From Spartobacteria bacterium UBA6821 (GTDB lineage: Bacteria > Verrucomicrobiota > Verrucomicrobiia > Chthoniobacterales > UBA6821), in the NCBI GenBank assembly GCA_002452515.1, contig DKEN01000124.1, positions 1 to 8,367 on the forward strand: a DNA stretch of 8,367 nt, read 5' to 3'. The notes under the pieces were generated by a model. It was given only the letters and a program-made list of their open reading frames with translations, was not told the origin of the DNA and did no database searches. Within the stretch, counting starts at the first letter, position 1, and each line of letters opens with the position of its first letter. The translations under genes were made by a program, and so were the position numbers. Shown piece by piece: positions 1 through 5,179 of this stretch.

Positions 1-465
1 GCCGATGTCGGCGTGGCCATGAACACCGGTACGCAGGCAGCGAAGGAAGCGGGCAACATGGTCGATCTCGACTCCAACCCTACGAAGCTCATTGAGGTTG
101 TAGAAATCGGGAAGCAGCTCCTCATCACCCGCGGCGCACTAACCACCTTCAGCATCGCAAACGATGTGGCAAAATACTTCGCGATTATCCCTGCCATGTT
201 ACTGGTCGCTTTCCCGCAGATCGCTCCGCTGAACGTCATGCACCTTTCCTCACCGCAAAGTGCTATCCTGAGCGCGGTGATCTTCAATGCGATCATCATC
301 ATTCTCCTAATTCCACTGGCCCTGCGTGGCGTGACTTTCCGCCCTCTTGGTGCCGCAAAAATCCTGCAGCGCAACCTGCTGATCTACGGCGTCGGTGGCG
401 TCATCATTCCGTTCATCGGTATCAAGGCCATCGACCTGCTCGTCGTCGCCCTTCATCTCGCTTAA
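1..465 (+). CDS. kdpB: Potassium-transporting ATPase subunit B, C-terminal part (5' end outside window)
   Basis: KdpB is the P-type ATPase subunit of the KdpFABC high-affinity K+ uptake complex in the inner membrane; it hydrolyses ATP to drive K+ import through KdpA. Frame 1 is open from base 1 and gives 154 residues ending at TAA 463-465. The first residues, [19 protein letters not shown], are the stretch that in this family directly follows the TGDGTNDAPAL hinge motif, so the window begins just after the P-domain hinge. [19 protein letters not shown] and [12 protein letters not shown] are also typical KdpB. Three hydrophobic stretches follow (roughly residues 57-75, 85-107 and 121-150), matching the last membrane helices of KdpB. 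An internal ATG at 19 is not a real start. kdpC starts 26 bases downstream. Identification is near certain; the missing N-terminal part (about 75-80% of the protein) cannot be judged here. Confidence 0.97.
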   Translation, partial: ADVGVAMNTGTQAAKEAGNMVDLDSNPTKLIEVVEIGKQLLITRGALTTFSIANDVAKYFAIIPAMLLVAFPQIAPLNVMHLSSPQSAILSAVIFNAIIIILLIPLALRGVTFRPLGAAKILQRNLLIYGVGGVIIPFIGIKAIDLLVVALHLA

Positions 466-491
466 TTCATCAACCTCACTGATTCATCAAA

Positions 492-1286
492 ATGAAAACC
501 CTTGTCAAAGATATCATCACCTCGCTTTTCGCGACGCTGCTCCTGAGCGTGGTGCTCTGCGGAATCTATCCGGTCCTCATCTGGGGAGTCGGGCAGTGCC
601 TCTTTCCTCATCAGGCCAATGGAAGCCTGATTGAAAACAGTGCTCATCAGATCGTCGGATCGGAGTGGATCGGGCAGAACTTCACTAGCGCGAAGTATTT
701 CCAGCCCCGTCCCTCCGCGGCAGGAACCGGATACGATGCTACAAGCTCCGGAGGGAGCAACCTTGGGCCCACAAGTAAGAAGCTCATCAATGGCACCACC
801 AAGTCCACGGCGCTTGCCGCTCCAAAGGCAGGTGGTACGCCGCTGCCTGGACCGGATGTGGAGGACTTCGACGGCATCAAGATCCGCGTTCTGAGTTACT
901 GCGATGCAAATGGCATCTCCTATCACTTGATCCAGGGAGATCAAGTGGTCGATCCAAAGGCTTATAAGACAGAGAAGGGGGATTACGATCCCGTCAAACT
1001 GATAACAGCCTTCAACGACGACGCCAAACCGCTCACTGTGAAACCTGACATTCTCCTTCCAGGAGATGCGGTGACCGGCTCCGCCAGTGGGCTTGACCCT
1101 CACATCAGCCCAAGGAACGCGCAATTGCAGGCGGCCCGCGTGGCGAAAGAACGCAGCCTGAGTCTCGAAGTGGTGAAAGCCGAAATCGAGAAATCCACGG
1201 ATCACCCCTCCCTCGGTATCCTTGGTGATTCCGGTGTGAATGTCCTCAAGCTGAACATTGCCCTCGACAATCTTGCCTCGAAATAG
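492..1286 (+). CDS. kdpC: Potassium-transporting ATPase subunit C, enlarged form (264 aa)
   Basis: KdpC is the single-span periplasmic-facing subunit of KdpFABC that stabilises the complex and raises its K+ affinity. Residues 8-36 form the one N-terminal membrane helix. Family motifs are present: YFQPRPSA (69-76), GYDATSSGGSNLGPTS (80-95), AVTGSASGLDPHISP (193-207), QLQAARVAKER (211-221) and GVNVLKLNIALD (248-259). At 264 residues it is about 70 longer than E. coli KdpC (about 190). The extra length lies between SGGSNLGPTS and SASGLD (about 107-185), with a Gly/Pro-rich start followed by PDVEDFDGIKIRVLSYC. The insertion carries no frame break and both flanks are intact, so the gene looks functional. 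The 26-base gap from kdpB contains two copies of ATTCATCAA (465-473, 482-490) and no clear Shine-Dalgarno, so translational coupling to kdpB is plausible. A strong hairpin terminator follows the stop. Confidence 0.96.
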   Translation: MKTLVKDIITSLFATLLLSVVLCGIYPVLIWGVGQCLFPHQANGSLIENSAHQIVGSEWIGQNFTSAKYFQPRPSAAGTGYDATSSGGSNLGPTSKKLINGTTKSTALAAPKAGGTPLPGPDVEDFDGIKIRVLSYCDANGISYHLIQGDQVVDPKAYKTEKGDYDPVKLITAFNDDAKPLTVKPDILLPGDAVTGSASGLDPHISPRNAQLQAARVAKERSLSLEVVKAEIEKSTDHPSLGILGDSGVNVLKLNIALDNLASK

Positions 1287-1310
1287 CAACTCCTACGACT
1301 CAACCATGTG

Positions 1311-1338
1311 CGGGAGCACCAAAAGGTGCTCCCGTTTT
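1311..1338 (+). terminator. Rho-independent terminator after kdpC
   Basis: A perfect 10-bp stem CGGGAGCACC (1311-1320) and GGTGCTCCCG (1325-1334) flanks an AAAA loop and is followed by TTTT (1335-1338). It starts 25 bases after the kdpC stop. The stem is GC-rich and uninterrupted; the T tract is short, so read-through into the Usp and kdpD genes is possible. The symmetry could also give a weaker hairpin on the other strand, but no gene converges there. Confidence 0.82.
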
Positions 1339-1384
1339 GGCACTTCCCCTCCGCTCGACATTCATCAGGAAGGCGGATTGAATC

Positions 1385-1413
1385 TTAAAAAAACGGTTTT
1401 CCTTCCTTAAACT
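1385..1413 (+). promoter_or_regulatory. Weak candidate promoter for the usp-kdpD pair
   Basis: TTAAAA (1385-1390) and TAAACT (1408-1413) are separated by 17 bases; each matches 4 of 6 positions of the sigma-70 -35 and -10 consensus. The site sits between the kdpC terminator and the Usp start at 1428, where a promoter would be needed if the terminator is efficient. The leader would be only a few bases long. This is a guess from spacing and position only. Confidence 0.2.
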
Positions 1414-1427
1414 AGGTAGCCCTTCCC

Positions 1428-1811
1428 ATGACGCGATTAATGTTAGCGATCAGTGATCGCAGCCCAAAGGCAGAGGTCTTGGTGGAATCAGCAGCAAAAC
1501 TCGCCAGGCAGCTTGAAGCTGATTGGTTTGTGGTTCATGTGCGCCAACCGCCCACGCTTCATTACAGGATGACCGCCACAGAGCATCCCGTGCCGGTGGA
1601 GGAGCTTACTTACGCAAGACGGCTCGGAGCGAAGATTATCATCGAACGGGGCGACGTGGTAAAGACGCTGATCGCCTTTGCCAGGACGATGAGCATCGAT
1701 TACTTCGTAACGGGCCGCTCCTTTCGTTCCCGTTTTAGTTTTACCTGGCGTCTTCCCCTCACGGAAACTCTTCAACGGAAGCTTCCCAACACAATCATGA
1801 TGATCGTGTGA
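1428..1811 (+). CDS. Small stand-alone Usp-domain protein related to the KdpD C-terminal domain
   Basis: This 127-residue protein is a single universal-stress-protein type alpha/beta fold: LMLAIS (4-9) as first strand, an amphipathic helix (14-31), DWFVVHVR (32-39), LGAKIIIERG (66-75), LIAFAR (81-86), and IDYFVTGR (90-97) followed by LPNTIMMIV at the end. By eye its closest relative in the window is the C-terminal domain of the kdpD next door: 15 of 38 identities over the first strand-helix-strand unit and 18 of 52 over the last third, including LIAFAR. It lacks the GxxG nucleotide-binding loop of ATP-binding Usp proteins after VTGR, as does the KdpD copy. There are no membrane segments, so it is presumably cytosolic. 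AGGTAG lies about 10 bases before the ATG as a weak ribosome site. It is 35 bases upstream of kdpD and probably cotranscribed. A role as partner or scaffold of KdpD is inference. Confidence 0.85.
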   Translation: MTRLMLAISDRSPKAEVLVESAAKLARQLEADWFVVHVRQPPTLHYRMTATEHPVPVEELTYARRLGAKIIIERGDVVKTLIAFARTMSIDYFVTGRSFRSRFSFTWRLPLTETLQRKLPNTIMMIV

Positions 1812-1846
1812 CCATCCTCCAAACAGCGCCTCTTTTTTGAAATTTC

Positions 1847-2977
1847 ATGGATGACACCACCCCCATCACCCGCCCGAGTCCGGATGACTTTCTCTCGATC
1901 ATCCGCCGCCAGCAGCTTGGCAAGCTGAAGATCTATCTCGGCCCATGCCCCGGTGTTGGCAAAACCTATGTCATGCTTCAGGAGGGAAACCGGCTCAAAA
2001 GGAACGGCGTTGATATCCTGATCGGCTATGTCGAACCGCACGACCGTCCGGAAACGACTGCCCAGATCGGCGATGTGGAGATCGTCCCGCCCCGTGTCAC
2101 AAAATACCACGGGATCGAACTCCGCGAGATGGATGTTGATGCCATCATCGCGCGCAAACCGACGGTCGTGCTGGTCGATGAGCTTGCTCATACGAATGCC
2201 CCAGGCAGTAGGAATGCCAAGCGCTACGAGGATGTGATGGATCTGATCCGTGCGGGAATCAGCGTGATCGCCACGGTCAATATCCAGCATTTCGAATCGC
2301 TCTACAATATCGTCGAAGACTCGACCGGCGTTCGGGTCAAGGAACGCGTTCCCGATGAGATCATCGCCCAGGCAGATCAGATCGTGAACATCGATCTGCC
2401 AGCCGAGGATCTGCTGGAGCGAATGAATGCCGGAAAAATCTATCCCAAGGAACGCATCGAGGCGGCTTTGGCCAACTTCTTCACTCCGAAGAACCTCACC
2501 CGCCTGCGCGAGATGACCCTCAGCGAGACGGCCAACTTTCTGGATCGTCAGCAGCGCAACACTGCCGAGCAGGAGAAACAGGTCAGTGCCTTGGGACAGG
2601 TGATGGTCGCCATCAGCAGCTTTGGACCAAATCCCGGACGGATGCTGCGAAAGACGGCCCGGCTAGCCGCCATGCTCAATGCCCAGTGGTATGCCGTCAA
2701 TGTACGCACTCCCAAGGAATCCGCGGTACGGATCGACGCCACCACCCAGCGCCATCTCTCGGAGACTCTGGAGTCCGCGCAGAAGATGGGAGGATTCGTG
2801 ATCGTTCTCAAGCATGAGGATATTGCCCAGGCCCTCATCGCCTTTGCCCGCGAATATGGCATCACCCATATTGTGCTGGGCAGGCCCCACCATAAAAATT
2901 TCTGGAATTTCTGGAAACCAACCTTTCACGAACAGCTGCTCAAAGAGTTGCCCGATGTGGATCTGATTTTGGTGTGA
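1847..2977 (+). CDS. kdpD: Short KdpD: N-terminal sensor/ATP-binding domain plus Usp domain, no histidine kinase
   Basis: Full-length KdpD (about 900 residues) senses K+ limitation and phosphorylates KdpE to switch on kdpFABC. Here the ORF is 376 residues. Residues 20-235 are the KdpD N-terminal domain: KLKIYLGPCPGVGKTYVML carries Walker A (GPCPGVGKT, 32-40), then GYVEPHDRPET (60-70), Walker B VVLVDE (107-112) with LAHTNAPGSRNAKRYEDV (113-130), and TVNIQHFESLYNIV (143-156). Residues 250-376 are a Usp domain (QVMVAISS through LGRPHHKNFWNF to LPDVDLILV). The four membrane helices, the HisKA and ATPase domains are absent, and no remnant or kdpE follows before 3480. The stop lies right at the end of the Usp domain, so this looks like a designed short form rather than a broken gene. 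Short KdpD proteins of this type are known from Anabaena and Deinococcus. The ATG at 1847 has no clear Shine-Dalgarno. Confidence 0.93.
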   Translation: MDDTTPITRPSPDDFLSIIRRQQLGKLKIYLGPCPGVGKTYVMLQEGNRLKRNGVDILIGYVEPHDRPETTAQIGDVEIVPPRVTKYHGIELREMDVDAIIARKPTVVLVDELAHTNAPGSRNAKRYEDVMDLIRAGISVIATVNIQHFESLYNIVEDSTGVRVKERVPDEIIAQADQIVNIDLPAEDLLERMNAGKIYPKERIEAALANFFTPKNLTRLREMTLSETANFLDRQQRNTAEQEKQVSALGQVMVAISSFGPNPGRMLRKTARLAAMLNAQWYAVNVRTPKESAVRIDATTQRHLSETLESAQKMGGFVIVLKHEDIAQALIAFAREYGITHIVLGRPHHKNFWNFWKPTFHEQLLKELPDVDLILV

Positions 2978-3051
2978 TTGCAGATGCAAAACCTGAGATC
3001 AATAAGTTGATGAAAAAACTGAAAAGAGAATAAGCGGTAACAATCTGGAAT

Positions 3052-3068
3052 TCAGGAACTCAGGAAAT
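3052..3068 (+). repeat. 17-bp direct repeat, copy 1
   Basis: TCAGGAACTCAGGAAAT occurs here and again, identically, at 3218-3234. The unit is itself a near-duplication of TCAGGAA. The two copies are 166 bases apart within the gene-free stretch. Confidence 0.85.
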
Positions 3069-3217
3069 GAAGTGTTGAAAGACGATGAATCATTTTCTGA
3101 AATTCTCACGCGGGGCTCGAGGAGTGCGTGGAGTGGGGAAAAATAAACCTAGAAACAGAAAATTACCATGAAGGGCATGAAGATAAGATGCCTCACAAGG
3201 AGAGGCCGAATGTTCAA

Positions 3218-3234
3218 TCAGGAACTCAGGAAAT
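3218..3234 (+). repeat. 17-bp direct repeat, copy 2
   Basis: Identical to 3052-3068 (TCAGGAACTCAGGAAAT). It is followed three bases later by the second CCTAGAAACAG copy (3238-3248), while the first CCTAGAAACAG (3148-3158) lies between the two 17-mers, showing that segments of this region were duplicated and then diverged. Confidence 0.85.
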
Positions 3235-3295
3235 CAGCCTAGAAACAGCAGTGCAGAATTTTAGACAGGATGGACATAAATACAGAAATCTTATC

Positions 3296-3324
3296 GTTCA
3301 TCCAATGGGTGAACTGCCTTTTTT
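3296..3324 (+). terminator. Weak hairpin with downstream T run, possible terminator of the kdpD transcript
   Basis: GTTCATCC (3296-3303) pairs with GGGTGAAC (3307-3314) through 8 bp including one T-G wobble, with an AAT loop. TTTTTT follows at 3319-3324, after a 4-base gap. It is the only terminator-like structure in the convergent region, but it lies 320 bases past the kdpD stop and inside the repeat cluster, so it may just be part of a repeat. Confidence 0.3.
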
Positions 3325-3479
3325 CGCCAGTAGCTGATTTCCTACAATCCTGTTCATCCTGTCCAATTGCCTTTTTAGGATAAAAGATTCCCCTGTATTT
3401 TTCTCCGCGTCCTCCGCATGAGACTGCTGTTATTCTTCTCAGGCACTTTAGGGCTATCACTCAACTTATACCGTTTTTT

Positions 3480-4505
3480 TCAGGGGGCGTGAGGGGTTTG
3501 CTCGAGAACTTTGAAGGCATCGCCCGCTTCTGTGGGAAGGGAAGAGAGGGCTGATTTTTTTGAAGCCCACGATGTGGTAAATTCTGCCTGCGTGATGAGA
3601 GAGGCATTCTTCCAACCCAGTTCCGTTCCCCAGCTGATAAGGTCGGTGAAATTCACATCGGCAGTCAGATCCTGTTTTCCAAAGCGTGCGTAGAGATCGC
3701 GACCCGTACGGCGTTGATGCCGATAGTAGGCCCGGAGCGAGCCTCCCATTCTGCGGTTGTAGAGCTGATTGTTCAGGTCTCCATAGTCGATGGTTAGGAG
3801 GGATCCCTCTTTCCAAAAGGGACTCCAGTCCTTCAGCCACTCCCGATACGAATCCAGACGCTCCACCCGCTGCCCTTCCGGGAGAGGACCAAACTGCTCG
3901 AACCAAGGGTCCGATGGCATCATCCTACCGAGGATCTTCTCGGAAAGGGTGCCTTCGCTGCTAATCCAGACACCGAGTTCCTGCCAGCCTTCGCCACTTT
4001 TCTGGAAAAGACGGCAGGGGAAGGCATCAACCAATTCATTGCTGAAAATCAGGGCGCGTCCTCCGGACTGTTTAAGGGTTTCCCCGAGGGATGTCATCCA
4101 GCGGACGCCCCGCCAGCGCAAGTTGCTTTTTTGACGCTTACGGAGTACGGGGGAGGTTTCGTGAATTCTGTAGTTCACGCGCCAGCGATTTTTCCAGCTG
4201 AGATGACGAAGAACAGAACGCGCCAGTGTTCCACTCCCTGCGCCGATTTCAATGACCGGGATGCTCCGCCAGCCTAGCTTCTCAGCCCGATGTTCAATCC
4301 AGGCAGCGATGGCCTGGCCAAGGTAGGGATCGAGGGTAGCGCTGGTGGAGAAATCGCCCGCTGCTCCCACATCCCGGATCTGAGCCGAGTAATAGCCGAA
4401 ATCGGGATGGTAGAGCGCCTCCTGCATATAACGCTCAAAGGGAATGATCCCACCACACTCCTCCTGGAGTTCCAGCAGAAAGCGCAGCAGGTCTCCTTTC
4501 TTCAT
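3480..4505 (-). CDS. SAM-dependent methyltransferase of the MidA/NDUFAF7 family (COG1565, DUF185)
   Basis: The 341-residue product has the hallmarks of this family: MQEALYHPDFGYYS (27-40), GAAGDFSTSATLDPYLGQAIAAW (48-69), the SAM-binding motif I VIEIGAGSGTLA (84-95), FSNELVDAFPCRLF (154-167), LTIDYGD (237-243), GGSLRAYYRH (254-263) and DLTADVNFTDL (279-289). The mitochondrial relative NDUFAF7 dimethylates an arginine of the NDUFS2 subunit of complex I; the substrate of bacterial members is not established, so no specific target is claimed. It is cytosolic, with no signal peptide or membrane helix. The start ATG (4505-4503) shares one base with the thiE stop (TGATG), which fixes the start and implies translational coupling. 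It is the last gene of the accB-accC-thiE operon. The gene is slightly shorter than many homologues but has all core motifs. Confidence 0.92.
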   Translation of the reverse strand: MKKGDLLRFLLELQEECGGIIPFERYMQEALYHPDFGYYSAQIRDVGAAGDFSTSATLDPYLGQAIAAWIEHRAEKLGWRSIPVIEIGAGSGTLARSVLRHLSWKNRWRVNYRIHETSPVLRKRQKSNLRWRGVRWMTSLGETLKQSGGRALIFSNELVDAFPCRLFQKSGEGWQELGVWISSEGTLSEKILGRMMPSDPWFEQFGPLPEGQRVERLDSYREWLKDWSPFWKEGSLLTIDYGDLNNQLYNRRMGGSLRAYYRHQRRTGRDLYARFGKQDLTADVNFTDLISWGTELGWKNASLITQAEFTTSWASKKSALSSLPTEAGDAFKVLEQTPHAP

Positions 4506-5134
4506 CAGCAGTTTAAGAGCAACTCCTTGCAGGCGGCAGTCTGTCCCGCAGGATCACCGGCCTGGAGCAGATCCGAGACGATGACCACTCGCCTTGCTCC
4601 CGAGGCGATCACTGTCGGAAGATTGGAAAGCTTGATACCACCGATGCAGAAGATCGGCAGATCGAGTATGGCATGGACTGAGCGGATATCCTCCGTTCCG
4701 ATCGGTGTGTAATCGGGCTTGGTTGGCGTGGCGAAGAGCGGGCCGAATCCAAGATAGTCCGGGTGTTCCAAGGCTGCAGCGCTGGCCTGTTCGGGAGAAT
4801 GGGTTGATTTTCCAATGAACTTCCCTGGGCCAGCAAGGCATCGGGCCTCCGCGACGGAAAGATCATCCTGTCCCACATGGGCGCCGTCTGCACCGGCTTC
4901 TTGAACCAGCTCGGGATAATCATTCAGGATGAACGGGACGCCTGCTACCCGGCAGATCGGGGCGATTTCCATGGCCATTGCCAGGATTTCCTCCTGGGAG
5001 TTCCGTTTGGCCCTTAACTGAAGAATGTCAATGCCCCCTTCGATCAGGGCTAGTAGAATAGAAACGAGCCGTTCCTGCTCTACATAACCCGTATCAAGGA
5101 TTCCGTAGAGGCGGCATTCGGAGAGTGGTTTCAT
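4505..5134 (-). CDS. thiE: Thiamine-phosphate synthase
   Basis: ThiE joins the HMP-pyrophosphate and thiazole-phosphate halves of thiamine to give thiamine monophosphate. The 209-residue TIM-barrel protein shows the family signature: ILQLRAK (37-43, pyrophosphate-contacting Q39, R41 and K43), LND (70-72) with the Mg-binding Asp, GADGAHVGQDDL (81-92) with the second acidic pair, GKSTHS (108-113), the strongly diagnostic GFGPLFATPTK (129-139), and IFCIGGI (161-167). The Arg usual after ND is Tyr73 here, a minor departure. A good ribosome site GAGGGAG (5151-5145) precedes the ATG by 10 bases. It lies 45 bases after accC and overlaps the methyltransferase start by one base. No other thiamine gene is in the window, and the short upstream gap leaves no room for a TPP riboswitch. 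Confidence 0.94.
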   Translation of the reverse strand: MKPLSECRLYGILDTGYVEQERLVSILLALIEGGIDILQLRAKRNSQEEILAMAMEIAPICRVAGVPFILNDYPELVQEAGADGAHVGQDDLSVAEARCLAGPGKFIGKSTHSPEQASAAALEHPDYLGFGPLFATPTKPDYTPIGTEDIRSVHAILDLPIFCIGGIKLSNLPTVIASGARRVVIVSDLLQAGDPAGQTAACKELLLNC

Positions 5135-5144
5135 GATTGAAAAT

Positions 5145-5151
5145 CTCCCTC
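5145..5151 (-). promoter_or_regulatory. Ribosome binding site of thiE
   Basis: On the minus strand this reads GAGGGAG, 10 bases before the thiE ATG. It is the clearest Shine-Dalgarno in the window; kdpC, kdpD, accB and secG have none that is obvious. It fixes the thiE start at 5134. Confidence 0.7.
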
Positions 5152-5179
5152 AAATAGCGCTTTCCACGAGAAGATCCTT

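Larger units (their letters stand above)
3104..3423. repeat. Cluster of degenerate dispersed-type repeats with inverted ends
   Basis: The left end 3104-3144 (TCTCACGCGG...AAAAAT) and the reverse complement of the right end 3397-3423 (TCTCATGCGGAGGACGCGG then AGAAAAAT) are recognisably the same CGCGGAG-type motif in opposite orientation. Inside lie CCTAGAAACAG twice in direct orientation (3148-3158, 3238-3248), a CATGAAGGGCATGAAGA unit (3168-3184), GACAGGATGGACA (3264-3276) with a 12/13 inverted match at 3351-3363, and AAATACAG...AATCTT...ATC (3278-3295) with an inverted relative at 3379-3400. CGCGGAG, CATGAAGG and ACAGGATGAACAGGAT runs resemble short intergenic repeats I recall from verrucomicrobial and planctomycete genomes. 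No transposase is present. Whether this is a MITE-like element or an accumulation of separate repeats cannot be decided from one copy. Confidence 0.6.
2978..3479. other. 502-base gene-free region between convergent kdpD and methyltransferase genes
   Basis: No convincing gene is present. The ORFs here (for example 3128-3337 on + and 3239-3460 on -) run through repeated DNA and encode low-complexity peptides such as ENYHEGHEDKMPHK, which is simply the repeat text translated. The region is more AT-rich than the flanking genes and holds several short direct and inverted repeats, described separately. I found no remnants of a KdpD kinase domain or of kdpE, no tRNA, and no strong terminator for either convergent operon apart from a weak hairpin at 3296-3314. 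Confidence 0.75.

Noticed and set aside
462..1289. 275-residue ORF on the minus strand covering all of kdpC
   Set aside because: It is antisense to an unmistakable kdpC, shows no recognisable family, and its openness follows from kdpC codon use.
1368..1406. Inverted repeat GGAAGG / CCTTCC upstream of the Usp gene
   Set aside because: Six base pairs across a 27-base AT-rich loop is likely to be chance, with no supporting context.
1847..2977. kdpD as a recent pseudogene of a full-length sensor kinase
   Set aside because: The stop falls at a domain end, all motifs are intact, and no downstream fragment of the missing domains exists.
3104..3423. CRISPR array or insertion sequence
   Set aside because: Repeats are few, unequal in spacing and partly inverted, without uniform spacers, cas genes or a transposase.
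3128..3460. Small ORFs in the intergenic region, 3128-3337 (+) and 3239-3460 (-)
   Set aside because: They translate the repeat cluster, have no family resemblance, and have no ribosome site.
5135..5179. TPP riboswitch ahead of thiE
   Set aside because: Only 45 bases separate accC from thiE, too short for the THI element, and no CTGAGA-type core is visible.
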